This document shows, one piece after another, positions 7,724 through 17,225 of a stretch of 41,619 nt of DNA. The notes beneath the pieces are model-generated. The model was not told the DNA's origin and ran no database searches. It saw nothing but the letters and a program-made list of their open reading frames with translations. The translations under genes and the position numbers were made by a program. Every line of letters starts with the position of its first letter. The first letter of the stretch is position 1. The stretch comes from an uncultured Collinsella sp. (GTDB taxonomy: Bacteria; Actinomycetota; Coriobacteriia; Coriobacteriales; Coriobacteriaceae), in assembly GCA_958353395.1 (NCBI GenBank), contig CATWSG010000020.1, positions 1-41,619 of the forward strand. The letters are read 5' to 3'.

Positions 7724-9877
7724 TTACTGAACTTTGCTGGCGAACTCGAGGTATTGCATGCGCTGCAGCTTGTCGATCGTCGAGGTGTATGGGCTGTCTT
7801 CAGATTCCAAGTCGTAGCGCAGCCCGTCGGCACCGAGATAGCCGGCGACATTGATGGTGGGCACATCTGACCTTGTTGCAAGCAGAGCCTTTTGATAGTC
7901 GGTGAGCGGGGCGCCAATCTTATTAAGGGTAATGGCTGCAATCTCGTTTGCCCCGACGGTGTCGTAGACGTTGAGCTCGGTATTGCCGGCGATTTCATAG
8001 TTAGCCCAGACAAAATATGTCGACTGATAGATACGGAAAGCGTGGCTTGCCGTATCTTCCTGAGGGTACAGCTCGTCGTTGAGAGTCGTTGCGGCGCTCG
8101 GCTGATGGTCGCCAAAAAAGACAAGGACAACCGGTCTGCCGATATTGCGGAGCTCGTTGATAAAGTACTCGAGGTCCCGGTCGGATGCGTTGATGCAGGT
8201 AAGATAGGTGTTGAGCGCGCTATTGGCACCCTCGCTGGCTCCCTCGACCCAATAGTTTGTCAGCTCCTCGGCGGGAACGGTGCCATAGTCGTAGCCGCCG
8301 TGATTTTGCATCGTGACGTCAAAGATGAACTGCGGGGCTTCGTCGGTTCTAAGCAGGTCGAGTATCTTGTCGTAGGTGGCGTAGTCGCATACGCCGGCAT
8401 GGTAACAGGGCGCACCTTCGAAATCGCCGATTGAAAGAAAGTCTCCAAAGCCCAGCTGCTGATAGATTTTATCTCGATGGTAGTTGACGGGGTTTTGCGG
8501 GTGCATAGCGGTAGCGGTATACCCAAGCTCCTTAAGGTCCTTTGCCAGGCTGTTGACGCCATTCATCTGATACAGCTGATAGGGGATTTTGCCTAATCCG
8601 ACAAAGGCCGTTGTCGCTCCGGTCAAAAATTCGAATTCGGAGTTCGCCGTTCCGCCACCGGCGACCGAAGCGAGCATGGTGCCGCGAACAAGTGTGTCGG
8701 GAAGCGAGTTGTAGAATGCGGGGCCGGTGTACCCGGCCGCCTGGAGCTGCTCAAAGCACGAAAGGTCGCTAAAACTCTCGTTCATGACGGCAACAATCGT
8801 CGGCTTGATTTCATTGAACTGGGCAACGGCCGCCGCGCGCTGCTCGCTCGAGCCATACGTGTTGTCGTAGGCGGCGGCGAGCTCCTGCTCGATGCTCTGC
8901 GCCTCATCGGGCGTATAGTCTTCGGGCCTCTCAATAGGCAACTCGTTGACCATTTCGGTGAACGAAGTGATAAAACCCTGAGACGCATACGTGGTGATGG
9001 GCTGCCAACGGTCAAATCCAAAATCCAGCGCCTGCTCCAAGTCGATGCTGGAAAAGCCCGAGAGCCCCACAACGGTCACTAGCAGAAAAGCGCAGAGGTT
9101 AGCGGCGATTGCGGGGAAGACATGGGTGGGCGTACGGAGCTTTCGCGGTCGGATAAGCGAAAGAAGCCCCAGGGAAATCTCCAGCAGGGCGAGAGAGGTT
9201 ACGATTCCGGCGGTAAAGGTAAACTCGTATCCCTCGCTCACTTCCATTGCAGTGCCAAGGGCCAAGATATCGCTTGGCAGGATGGCTTCGCCTTTAAACG
9301 TTATGACGAAGTGCTCGGCAATGCCAAGGATGCAACAGACGACGGGCACGAGGGCCATGACGCCTCCATGACGCTGTCCCAGCAGATAAAGGGAGAGCAG
9401 AACCGTCGCGAGCAGCCCGACGGAAAACCCGAATGAGTTGGCGGGAATGTGATAGAACGTTTCGTTGCAGGCAATTTCGAGTGAAACGAACGAGAGCGCT
9501 GAAACAGCGGCGATGACAAGGATGTCACGGCAAATACAGGCAACCGTTCCCGTCTCAAGATCGGTTTGGTCGATAAGTCCCGAAACCAAGGGCTCGACAA
9601 GAAGTATGACGGCGGCAGCACCGAGCGCCGAATAAGAAAGGACCCATAGGGAACTGTCCTCATTTACGAGCAATTGATTCGTAATCCATGCAGCTACCAC
9701 GCCGAGCGGGATGAGGAGCGTCGCGCACCAAAAGACGCGGGCAATGGGCGGCTTTTCATTGTGTTTGATTGAAAAATACACGCGCACGACGACGGTGGCC
9801 ACGATAAGGACGGCGATGAATATGGGCAGATTGGCCATGTCGCTCGAAGTGATTTCAAGGGGGATATCTTCGGTCAT
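7724..9877 (-). CDS. LtaS-family membrane sulfatase-fold transferase
   Basis: A polytopic membrane enzyme of the lipoteichoic-acid synthase / phosphoglycerol transferase class, 717 residues. About eight hydrophobic segments fill residues 17-275. An extracellular alkaline-phosphatase-fold domain follows. The expected active-site set is visible: Glu367 in VMNESF, the nucleophile Thr410 in GGGTANSEFEF, and Asp590-His591 in FFGDHQP, as in LtaS-type Mn2+ enzymes. By homology it transfers a phosphoglycerol-type group onto a cell-surface glycolipid or polymer; the exact acceptor is unknown. The start at 9877 has GAGG upstream. A longer frame would run into the inverted repeat at 9890-9936. The 145 bases after its stop hold no clear terminator, so readthrough into mrp is possible. 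Confidence 0.85.
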   Translation of the reverse strand: MTEDIPLEITSSDMANLPIFIAVLIVATVVVRVYFSIKHNEKPPIARVFWCATLLIPLGVVAAWITNQLLVNEDSSLWVLSYSALGAAAVILLVEPLVSGLIDQTDLETGTVACICRDILVIAAVSALSFVSLEIACNETFYHIPANSFGFSVGLLATVLLSLYLLGQRHGGVMALVPVVCCILGIAEHFVITFKGEAILPSDILALGTAMEVSEGYEFTFTAGIVTSLALLEISLGLLSLIRPRKLRTPTHVFPAIAANLCAFLLVTVVGLSGFSSIDLEQALDFGFDRWQPITTYASQGFITSFTEMVNELPIERPEDYTPDEAQSIEQELAAAYDNTYGSSEQRAAAVAQFNEIKPTIVAVMNESFSDLSCFEQLQAAGYTGPAFYNSLPDTLVRGTMLASVAGGGTANSEFEFLTGATTAFVGLGKIPYQLYQMNGVNSLAKDLKELGYTATAMHPQNPVNYHRDKIYQQLGFGDFLSIGDFEGAPCYHAGVCDYATYDKILDLLRTDEAPQFIFDVTMQNHGGYDYGTVPAEELTNYWVEGASEGANSALNTYLTCINASDRDLEYFINELRNIGRPVVLVFFGDHQPSAATTLNDELYPQEDTASHAFRIYQSTYFVWANYEIAGNTELNVYDTVGANEIAAITLNKIGAPLTDYQKALLATRSDVPTINVAGYLGADGLRYDLESEDSPYTSTIDKLQRMQYLEFASKVQ

Positions 9878-9889
9878 GGACGTTCCTCT

Positions 9890-9936
9890 GTTACAGCAAA
9901 TTAAGTTAATTAAGTTCAGTATTAGATTACTGTAAC
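9890..9936 (-). promoter_or_regulatory. Inverted repeat in the promoter region of the LtaS-like gene
   Basis: GTTACAG (9890-9896) and CTGTAAC (9930-9936) form a perfect 7-bp inverted repeat spaced by 33 bases. The spacer is AT-rich and holds the palindrome TTAATTAA (9906-9913) within two TTAAGTT copies. It begins 12 bases upstream of the minus-strand start codon. The arrangement fits an operator around a promoter, but no -10/-35 pair is convincing. Confidence 0.4.
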
Positions 9937-10005
9937 CTTTCCACGGCATTTCGAGAAACAAAGCACCCGATACGCAAAGCTAAAGGTCTGCGAATCTTGT
10001 ATTAC

Positions 10006-10051
10006 GAACATCTGTGCGCGTCGAGTGCGCTAAACTCATCGACAGTATGAT
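10006..10051 (+). promoter_or_regulatory. Possible uvrA promoter with a degenerate LexA-like site
   Basis: TATGAT at 10046-10051 is a fair -10 box; its -35 region is weak. GAACATCTGTGC at 10006-10017 differs at one core base from the GAAC-N4-GTTC pattern of Gram-positive LexA boxes. Both lie within 75 bases of the uvrA start. Treat this as a hypothesis. Confidence 0.3.
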
Positions 10052-10079
10052 TCGATGCAATAGGAGGCAAGGAGCTTCC

Positions 10080-12959
10080 ATGTCTGATTCTTCTATCGTT
10101 ATTCGCGGCGCTCGTGAGCACAACCTCCGTGATATCGATGTTTCCATTCCGCGTGACCAACTCGTGGTCATTACCGGTCTTTCTGGCTCGGGCAAGAGTT
10201 CGCTGGCATTTGACACCATCTATGCCGAGGGCCAGCGCAGATACGTCGAGAGCCTTTCGAGCTATGCGCGCCAGTTCTTGGGCCAGATGGACAAACCCGA
10301 CTTGGATTCAATCGACGGCCTTTCGCCGGCGGTGTCGATCGACCAAAAGACGACGTCTAAAAACCCTCGCTCGACGGTTGGCACCGTAACCGAGATTTAT
10401 GACTACCTGCGCCTGCTGTTCGCCCGTGTGGGCACCCCGCACTGTCCCGAATGCGGTCGCGTCATTGAGCGCCAGACGACCGACCAGGTTGCCGACAAGG
10501 TCTTGGCGGCGGGGGAGGGCCGCCGCGCGTTTGTGCTGGCACCGGTGGTGCGCGGGCGAAAAGGCGAGTACACCAAACTGTTTGAGGACCTTCGCGCCGA
10601 GGGCTTTAGCCGCGTGCGCGTTGACGGCGAAGTGCGCTCGCTCGACGACCCTATCGATCTGGACAAAAAGTTCAAGCACGATATCGAGGTCGTGGTCGAT
10701 CGCATCGTGATCCGTGAGAATTCTCTGGGCCGTATCGCCGAGTCTGTTGAGCAGGCGACCGCGCTGGCTCACGGCAATGTAAACGTGTACATGCTGCCCG
10801 ATCGTGATGCTCCCGAGGGGACCGAGGGCGAGCTGCTGGAGTATTCGTTGGCCTTGGCGTGCCCGGAGCATGGACACTCCATTGACGATCTTCAGCCGCG
10901 TGATTTTTCGTTTAACGCTCCCTATGGCGCATGTCCTGAGTGCGACGGCCTGGGCTTTAAGAAAACCGTTGATGCCGAGGCGCTGATCGAGGACCCCTCG
11001 AAGTCCATTGCCGACGGAGTCTTTGGTAGCCTGTTTGGCAATTCGAACTACTATCCGCAGATTTTTGCTGCGGTCTGCAAACACTTTAAGGTGAGCGCTG
11101 ATACGCCGTGGGAGGACTTGCCCCCTCGCGTGCGTCGTGCATTCTTGGATGGCCTGGGCGATACGAAGATCTCGGTCGACTACCAAAAGCTCGACGGACG
11201 TCGCAGCCAGTGGGATACCAAGTTTTCGGGCGTTCGCAACATCCTGTTCGAACGCTATACCGAGACGACGAACGAGAACACCAAGGCGCGCCTGGAGAAG
11301 TACATTCGCGAGGAGCCGTGCTCGACCTGCCACGGCGCTCGTTTGCGCTCCGAGATGCTCGCCGTCACCGTGGGCGGCAAGTCCATTTACGAGGTTTGTT
11401 GCCTGTCGTGCCGTGAATCGCTCGAGTTTTTTGAGGGCCTGGAACTCACCGAGCGCCAACAGTTTATCGGCGGTCGTATCGTCAAGGAAATTCTGGAGCG
11501 CTTGCGTTTTCTGGTCGATGTTGGACTCGACTATCTGACGCTCGATCGTGCCTCGGCGACGCTTTCCGGTGGCGAGGCACAGCGTATTCGACTGGCAACG
11601 CAGATCGGCGCGGGTCTCATGGGCGTGCTCTATATTCTGGACGAGCCCTCGATCGGTCTTCATCAGCGTGACAACGAGCGCCTGATCAAGACACTCGAGC
11701 GCCTGCGCGATATCGGCAATACCGTTATCGTTGTCGAACACGACGAGGATACAATCCGTGCCGCCGACTACGTGATCGACATGGGGCCCGGCGCCGGTGT
11801 CAACGGCGGACACGTAGTCGCGGCGGGAACGCCTGCTGATATCATGGCGTGTCCTGAGTCGATGACGGGCGCTTATCTGACCGGCAAACGAATGATTCGG
11901 GTGCCTGATGAACGGCGCAAGCCCGGTCGCGGCTGCCTTAAAATTACGGGCGCTCGAGCCAACAACCTCAAAAACGTTACCGCCAAGATCGAGTTTGGTA
12001 CGCTTACGGTTGTTACCGGCGTGTCGGGATCGGGCAAGAGCTCCCTGGTTACCGACACCATTGCGCCTGCCCTTACGAATGCTATTCACCGTTCGACGCG
12101 CCCTGTGGGTCCGTATAAAAAAATCGAGGGCATCGAGTGTATCGATAAGGTTATCGATATCGACCAGTCGCCGATTGGCCGCACGCCGCGTTCCAACCCT
12201 GCTACCTATATCGGCCTGTGGGATGATCTTCGCGCGCTGTTTGCGAGTACGCCGGAGTCGAAGGCGCGCGGCTACTCGCCGGGTCGTTTCTCCTTTAATG
12301 TGAGTGGCGGGCGCTGCGAGGCGTGCAAGGGCGACGGGCAGATCAAGATCGAGATGCACTTCCTTCCCGATATCTACGTTCCCTGCGAAGTTTGCGGCGG
12401 TAAACGCTACAACCGCGAGACACTCGAGGTCACCTACCGTGGCAAGACCATCTCGGACGTGCTCGACATGAGCGTCACCGAGGCGCTGGCCTTCTTTGGG
12501 AATATCCCGCAGATTAAGCGCAAGCTCCAGACGCTGTACGATGTAGGCTTAGGCTACGTGAGCCTGGGCCAGCCCGCCACGACGCTCTCGGGCGGCGAGG
12601 CGCAGCGTGTGAAGCTCGCCAAGGAGCTTCATCGACGCCAGACGGGCAAGACGTTCTATATTTTGGACGAGCCGACGACCGGTCTTCATTTTGAGGACGT
12701 CCGCCAGCTGCTCGATGTGCTGCAGCGCTTGGTCGATGCGGGCAACACGGTGCTGGTGATTGAGCACAACCTTGATGTCATCAAGGTTGCCGACCGCCTG
12801 ATCGATATGGGTCCCGAGGGCGGTAACGGCGGCGGAACCGTCGTGGTTTCGGGCACACCGGAGCAGGTTGCGGACTGTCCGCAGAGTTATACGGGCAAGT
12901 TTTTGGCGCCTTTGCTCAGGCGTGACCGGGAGCGTCAGGCTCAACTTGATGCTCAATAA
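10080..12959 (+). CDS. uvrA: Excinuclease ABC subunit A
   Basis: The damage-sensing ATPase of nucleotide excision repair; a dimer loads UvrB at lesions. It has two ABC-type nucleotide-binding modules: the first with GLSGSGKSS (about 33-41) and LSGGEAQRIRLATQIG, the second with GVSGSGKSS and LSGGEAQRVKLAKEL. Zinc-binding cysteine motifs are present, including CPECG near residue 121 and the pair around CEACKGDG and CEVCGGKRYN. The 959-residue length is normal. The start is the ATG at 10080, preceded by AAGGAG at 10069-10074; an upstream in-frame start lacks such a site. It is transcribed divergently from the LtaS-like gene. Confidence 0.98.
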   Translation: MSDSSIVIRGAREHNLRDIDVSIPRDQLVVITGLSGSGKSSLAFDTIYAEGQRRYVESLSSYARQFLGQMDKPDLDSIDGLSPAVSIDQKTTSKNPRSTVGTVTEIYDYLRLLFARVGTPHCPECGRVIERQTTDQVADKVLAAGEGRRAFVLAPVVRGRKGEYTKLFEDLRAEGFSRVRVDGEVRSLDDPIDLDKKFKHDIEVVVDRIVIRENSLGRIAESVEQATALAHGNVNVYMLPDRDAPEGTEGELLEYSLALACPEHGHSIDDLQPRDFSFNAPYGACPECDGLGFKKTVDAEALIEDPSKSIADGVFGSLFGNSNYYPQIFAAVCKHFKVSADTPWEDLPPRVRRAFLDGLGDTKISVDYQKLDGRRSQWDTKFSGVRNILFERYTETTNENTKARLEKYIREEPCSTCHGARLRSEMLAVTVGGKSIYEVCCLSCRESLEFFEGLELTERQQFIGGRIVKEILERLRFLVDVGLDYLTLDRASATLSGGEAQRIRLATQIGAGLMGVLYILDEPSIGLHQRDNERLIKTLERLRDIGNTVIVVEHDEDTIRAADYVIDMGPGAGVNGGHVVAAGTPADIMACPESMTGAYLTGKRMIRVPDERRKPGRGCLKITGARANNLKNVTAKIEFGTLTVVTGVSGSGKSSLVTDTIAPALTNAIHRSTRPVGPYKKIEGIECIDKVIDIDQSPIGRTPRSNPATYIGLWDDLRALFASTPESKARGYSPGRFSFNVSGGRCEACKGDGQIKIEMHFLPDIYVPCEVCGGKRYNRETLEVTYRGKTISDVLDMSVTEALAFFGNIPQIKRKLQTLYDVGLGYVSLGQPATTLSGGEAQRVKLAKELHRRQTGKTFYILDEPTTGLHFEDVRQLLDVLQRLVDAGNTVLVIEHNLDVIKVADRLIDMGPEGGNGGGTVVVSGTPEQVADCPQSYTGKFLAPLLRRDRERQAQLDAQ

Positions 12960-12979
12960 ATAGGCGATTCAGTTTATGG

Positions 12980-13016
12980 GCGCCATCGACTCCTTGTGAT
13001 TCGATGGCGCTTGCTG
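12980..13016 (+). terminator. Hairpin after uvrA, probable weak terminator
   Basis: A perfect 10-bp stem (12980-12989 with 13001-13010) starts 20 bases after the uvrA stop. The tail TTGCTG is T-poor, so termination may be partial. Confidence 0.6.
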
Positions 13017-13023
13017 TGCCGAA

Positions 13024-13054
13024 GTGACGTATGCAGCCGAATTGGACATATACT
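13024..13054 (+). promoter_or_regulatory. Possible promoter of the ybaK-like/murJ/uvrC unit
   Basis: GTGACG (13024-13029) and TATACT (13049-13054) resemble -35 and -10 boxes with a 19-base spacer. They lie between the uvrA hairpin and the next ribosome site, where a new transcript would be expected to begin. Confidence 0.4.
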
Positions 13055-13091
13055 TAATCTCTGCGTCCGAATGCGAGGGAAAGGATATGTC

Positions 13092-13592
13092 ATGGCAAAG
13101 GCTGTAAAGACGCCAAAAACCAATGCGATGCGCGAGCTGGAAAGCGCCGGCATTTCCTATGTTCTACATACGTACGAAGACGATGGTGATGAGTCGGTGG
13201 GCCTGGGGGTCGCGATTTCGGAGCAGCTTGGCGAGGAGCCCGGTCAAGGATTTAAGACCTTGGTCTGCGTGACGCCGTCCAACGACCATGTCGTGTGCTG
13301 CATCCCTGTTGCCGATGAGCTCGATCTAAAGTCCGCCGCGCGTGCCGCGGGGGAGAAGTCCTTGGTTATGATGCATGTGAAGGATTTGCTTGCGGCGACT
13401 GGCTACGTTCGCGGCGGCTGCAGCCCGGTCGGTATGAAAAAACGCTACCGGACGCTCATTGATGAGACGTGTGTCCTTTGGGATACCATTTTTATTTCGG
13501 GAGGCAAGCGTGGTTATCAGCTCGAGCTTGCACCCGATGATTTAATTGCATTTTGCGGGGCGACGGTTGCCGCGATTACGAGAGAGGACTGA
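13092..13592 (+). CDS. YbaK/EbsC-type aminoacyl-tRNA deacylase
   Basis: A small cytoplasmic editing enzyme of the YbaK/EbsC group, which hydrolyses mischarged Cys-tRNA(Pro) in characterised members. The 166-residue protein has the family core: THTYED-like start of the fold, KTLVCV, the substrate-pocket segment GYVRGGCSPVG (104-114) and the late FISGGKRG and LELAPDDL strands. The start at 13092 follows AAGGA with six bases spacing; the longer frame upstream is unlikely because it lacks a ribosome site and runs through the promoter region. The stop is three bases before murJ, so the genes share a transcript. Confidence 0.88.
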   Translation: MAKAVKTPKTNAMRELESAGISYVLHTYEDDGDESVGLGVAISEQLGEEPGQGFKTLVCVTPSNDHVVCCIPVADELDLKSAARAAGEKSLVMMHVKDLLAATGYVRGGCSPVGMKKRYRTLIDETCVLWDTIFISGGKRGYQLELAPDDLIAFCGATVAAITRED

Positions 13593-13595
13593 GCG

Positions 13596-15278
13596 ATGCC
13601 GCAGGAAGAATTGAAGCGCGGAGCTCATTTTGCAAAAGAATCTGCGCCTCAGACACCCTCATCCGAAGCTTCTTCGTCGCGAGATGACACTGACGACATG
13701 GGCTCGTCGGACTACTCCACGGTTGGTCGTTCCGCCGGGCTTATGACCATCCTGACTATCGTGTCTCGCGTCACCGGTTTTATCCGCACGTGGGCAATGG
13801 CGGCCGCTATCGGCATGTCGCTACTCTCGTCCTCCTATCAGGTCGCCAACAACCTGCCCAATATGCTCTACGAACTCGTGATGGGTGGCATGCTCGTGAC
13901 GGCGTTTTTGCCCGTGTACATGGGCGTGAGGCGTGAGCAGGGTCGCGAGGCCTCGAACGAGTACGTGGGCAACCTGCTCGGTATTCTGCTTTTAGTGCTG
14001 GGTGGCATTTCGTTGCTGGGGACCGTGTTCGCCCCGGGCTTTATCTGGACGCAATCGTTCCTTTCGGGTGACGGTGGCAGCATGGATACCGCTGCGTTCA
14101 TGTTCCGTTTCTTTGCCATCCAGATTCTGTTTTATGGTTTGGGCTCGGTGTTTTCGGGCGTTCTCAACGCACACCGCGACTACTTTTGGTCGACGTTTGC
14201 CCCGGTCCTCAACAATGTGATCGTCATTGCGAGCTTTATGGGTTTTGCGCCCGTGTCCGCACAGTTTGGCGAACGTGCCGGCATCATCTTGATTGCGGCC
14301 GGTACGACCCTCGGTGTCTTTGTTCAGATGGCATGTCAGATTCCCGCGCTTGGCAAGCACGGCGTGCATCCCCATATCCATATCGACTTTAAGGACCCCG
14401 CGCTGCGCCAGACGATTGCGCTCGGTATCCCGACGCTGCTCGCCACGGTGTGCATGTTTGTCTCGACTTCTATCACCAACGCTGCCGCGCTGGTGGTCCA
14501 GCCCGAGACGGGTCCTTCCGTCATCGCCTATGCGCGCCTGTGGTACACGCTGCCCTACGCGCTGATTGCCGCCTCGCTTTCGACGGCGCTCTATACCGAG
14601 CTCTCTCATGACGCACAGGAGAAGGATTACGACAGCGTTCGCACGGGCATTTCGCGTGGCGTCGCCCAGATGCTGTTCTTCCTGATTCCGTTCGCACTGT
14701 ACCTGATTGTCTTCGCACGTCCGCTCAATATGATCTACTGTGCTGGCAAGTTCGATGAATCCGGCGTGGCGCTGGTGTCCGAGTACCTTGTCTACCTGGC
14801 GCTCTCGCTGCCGCTCTACGGCGTGGTCGTGTTGATGCAGAAGAGCTTCTCTGCCTTGCTCGACATGAAGCCCTATAGCCGCTATTGCCTGTATTCCGCC
14901 ATCGGCCAGGCCGGCTCGGTTCTGCTGTTTGGCGTTGTGCTGGGCTTCGGTATGCCGGCAATCGCGCTTTCGTATGTCGTCGACTACGTGATCTTGGTCG
15001 GCTGTTCGCTGTGGTGGCTGCGTCGTCGCCTGCGTGGCCTTCAGGTCAAATCTATCCTACATGGCGGTTTCTTTGGCCTTTTGCTCGGTGGCCTAGGTGC
15101 TGCCGCAGGCGCCGGCGTCATGTGGGCGCTTGAACACTTTGTCGGGGCACTTGGCGGCTCGATTCTGATTACTCTTGGCTACGTTTGCGTTGCGGGTGTC
15201 GCCTCGCTTGTTGTTACCTTTGGCCTTGCCGTCGTCCTTAAGATGCCCGAGGTCTCGGCGCTGCTTCGTCGCAAGTAG
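13596..15278 (+). CDS. murJ: Lipid II flippase MurJ
   Basis: An integral membrane flippase (MOP superfamily) that moves lipid II across the membrane for peptidoglycan synthesis. After a Ser/Asp-rich cytoplasmic tail of about 40 residues the protein alternates hydrophobic helices to its end, about 14 in total. The conserved MurJ opening is clear: SRVTGFIRTWAMAAAIG, then YQVANNLPNMLYELVMGG and AFLPVY. The segment FSGVLNAHRDYFWSTFAPVL is also typical. At 560 residues it is slightly longer than the family core, mainly through the N-terminal tail. It lies three bases after the deacylase gene and directly abuts uvrC. Confidence 0.95.
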   Translation: MPQEELKRGAHFAKESAPQTPSSEASSSRDDTDDMGSSDYSTVGRSAGLMTILTIVSRVTGFIRTWAMAAAIGMSLLSSSYQVANNLPNMLYELVMGGMLVTAFLPVYMGVRREQGREASNEYVGNLLGILLLVLGGISLLGTVFAPGFIWTQSFLSGDGGSMDTAAFMFRFFAIQILFYGLGSVFSGVLNAHRDYFWSTFAPVLNNVIVIASFMGFAPVSAQFGERAGIILIAAGTTLGVFVQMACQIPALGKHGVHPHIHIDFKDPALRQTIALGIPTLLATVCMFVSTSITNAAALVVQPETGPSVIAYARLWYTLPYALIAASLSTALYTELSHDAQEKDYDSVRTGISRGVAQMLFFLIPFALYLIVFARPLNMIYCAGKFDESGVALVSEYLVYLALSLPLYGVVVLMQKSFSALLDMKPYSRYCLYSAIGQAGSVLLFGVVLGFGMPAIALSYVVDYVILVGCSLWWLRRRLRGLQVKSILHGGFFGLLLGGLGAAAGAGVMWALEHFVGALGGSILITLGYVCVAGVASLVVTFGLAVVLKMPEVSALLRRK

Positions 15279-17225
15279 GTGCGCGTGGCCGGTCACGACA
15301 ACATACCAACGCTTGCCGAGCAGGTTTCGCGCGTTCCCACACAGCCCGGATGCTACCTTTGGAAGGATGCCAAGGGCGATGTCATCTACGTGGGCAAGGC
15401 GAAAAACCTGCGCGCCCGCATGCGTCAATACGTGACACTGCAGGATGAGCGTCAAAAGATCCCGCTGATGATGCAGCTGGTGGCGAGCTTTGACTACATC
15501 GTTGTCGAAACCGAGCATGAGGCGCTTGTACTCGAGCGCAACCTGATCGGCCAGTACCATCCGTACTTTAACGTCGACCTCAAGGATGACAAGAGCTACC
15601 CCTTTATCGCCATTACAAAGGGCGACCTGTATCCCGCGATCAAATACACGCGTGAGCGTCATAAGCCGGGAACGCGCTATTTTGGACCCTATACCGATAG
15701 CCGTGCGGCACGTGAGACGATAGATACGCTGCGCAAGGTTATCCCCATCTGCTCTGCATCCTGTGCGGAGTGGCGTCGTTGTCGCCGTACCATCGAGTCC
15801 CACAAGGGCGAGGAAGACATCGTCAATATGATTTGCGCACAAAACGGGCGTCCCTGCTTTGACTACCATGTCGGGCGCGGCCCGGGTGCGTGTGTCGGCG
15901 CGATTTCCCCGGCAGACTATGCCAAGAACGTCAAGCGTGTCGAGCGCTTTTTGTCGGGCCATCGCAAGGATGTCGTCGATGAGCTGACCTCCGAGATGAC
16001 GGATGCCGCCGAGGCGCTCGACTTTGAGCGCGCGGCACGCGTCAAACGTCGTTTGGAGGTCATCAGGGGTCTGGACGATCGTCAGCAAGTCGTTTTTCCC
16101 TCCAGTGTCGATATCGATGTCATCGGGTTCTATCGCGAGGAGACCATCTCCGCCGCTTGCGTCTTCGTCGTTCGCGAGGGCCGAACAGTTCGCACCTGCG
16201 AGTTCATTCTCGACAAGGGTCTTGATGTTGACGAGGAAGAGCTCCAGTCGGGCTTTCTTAAGCGCTATTACGACGAGACGGCTGATATTCCAGCTGAGGT
16301 CAACCTTTCCGTCGAGCTTGAGGATGCGGAGGCGCTGGGGGAGTGGCTTGCGGGCAAGCGTGAGCGTTCCTGCCATCTCCATAGGCCGCAGCGTGGCGAA
16401 AAGTACCGTCTGCTCGATATGGCATCCAAAAATGCGCGCCATGCCCTCATGCGCTACATGATGCGAACGGGGTACGCTGACGACCGCACCAATCAAGCGC
16501 TCCTGGAGCTCGAAAGTGCGTTGGCGCTGCCATCGCCGCCGTTGCGTATCGAGTGCTTCGATATCTCTACACTGCATGGCACCTTTACGGTCGCCTCGAT
16601 GGTGGTGTTTACCAACGGGCGCGCCGACAAGAGCCAGTACCGTCGTTTTAAAATTCAGGCCGAATTGGACGAGGCAAACGACTTCGTGTCGATGTCCGAG
16701 GTTTTGGGACGACGCTATGCTCCCGAGCGCATGGCCGACGAGCGCTTTGGCTCGCGCCCCGATTTGCTCGTTGTCGATGGCGGTAAGCCGCAATTGACCG
16801 CTGCGATCAAGCAACTTGAGGCTCTTGGGCTCGATATACCAGTTTGTGGCTTGGCGAAGGCCGACGAGGAAGTTTTTGTGCCTTGGGACGAGACTCCTGT
16901 CGTGCTGCCGACCGGGTCTGCTTCGCTCTATCTAATTAAACAGGTACGCGATGAGTCCCACCGATTTGCCATCACGTTCCACCGTGAGTTGCGCGATAAA
17001 GCCATGACGGTTTCGGTACTCGATGACGTTCCGGGCGTGGGACCCACCAGAAAACGTGCCCTTATGCGCCATTTTGGCTCGATGAAGCGTTTGCGCGCGG
17101 CGAGCGAGCAAGAGATCGCGGAAGTTCGCGGCATACCTGCCGATGTTGCCAAGGCGGTCCACGAGGCGCTCGTTGCATGGAATGCCGAGCGCGCCGAGGC
17201 GGCGGCTGGCCATTCCGATAGCTAA
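15279..17225 (+). CDS. uvrC: Excinuclease ABC subunit C
   Basis: The dual nuclease of nucleotide excision repair, 648 residues. The GIY-YIG domain (GCYLWKD, VIYVGKAKNLRARM, residues 24-48) makes the 3' incision. A UVR motif near ALDFERAARVKRR binds UvrB. The RNase H-like domain begins IECFDISTLHG and contains VVDGGKPQ, and helix-hairpin-helix repeats lie near VPGVGPTRKRALMRHFG. The cysteine region is odd: Cys158, Cys193 and Cys205 match three of the four cluster ligands known from E. coli UvrC, but the third ligand position is Gly201. Extra cysteines (162, 168, 186) lie in an insertion. The start is a GTG directly after the murJ stop; a second in-frame GTG at 15285 is better spaced from AAGTAGG and is equally possible. 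Confidence 0.95.
   Translation: MRVAGHDNIPTLAEQVSRVPTQPGCYLWKDAKGDVIYVGKAKNLRARMRQYVTLQDERQKIPLMMQLVASFDYIVVETEHEALVLERNLIGQYHPYFNVDLKDDKSYPFIAITKGDLYPAIKYTRERHKPGTRYFGPYTDSRAARETIDTLRKVIPICSASCAEWRRCRRTIESHKGEEDIVNMICAQNGRPCFDYHVGRGPGACVGAISPADYAKNVKRVERFLSGHRKDVVDELTSEMTDAAEALDFERAARVKRRLEVIRGLDDRQQVVFPSSVDIDVIGFYREETISAACVFVVREGRTVRTCEFILDKGLDVDEEELQSGFLKRYYDETADIPAEVNLSVELEDAEALGEWLAGKRERSCHLHRPQRGEKYRLLDMASKNARHALMRYMMRTGYADDRTNQALLELESALALPSPPLRIECFDISTLHGTFTVASMVVFTNGRADKSQYRRFKIQAELDEANDFVSMSEVLGRRYAPERMADERFGSRPDLLVVDGGKPQLTAAIKQLEALGLDIPVCGLAKADEEVFVPWDETPVVLPTGSASLYLIKQVRDESHRFAITFHRELRDKAMTVSVLDDVPGVGPTRKRALMRHFGSMKRLRAASEQEIAEVRGIPADVAKAVHEALVAWNAERAEAAAGHSDS

Noticed and set aside
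10308..12359. A 683-codon minus-strand frame opposite uvrA
   Set aside because: Same codon-bias shadow effect; uvrA on the plus strand is complete and conserved.
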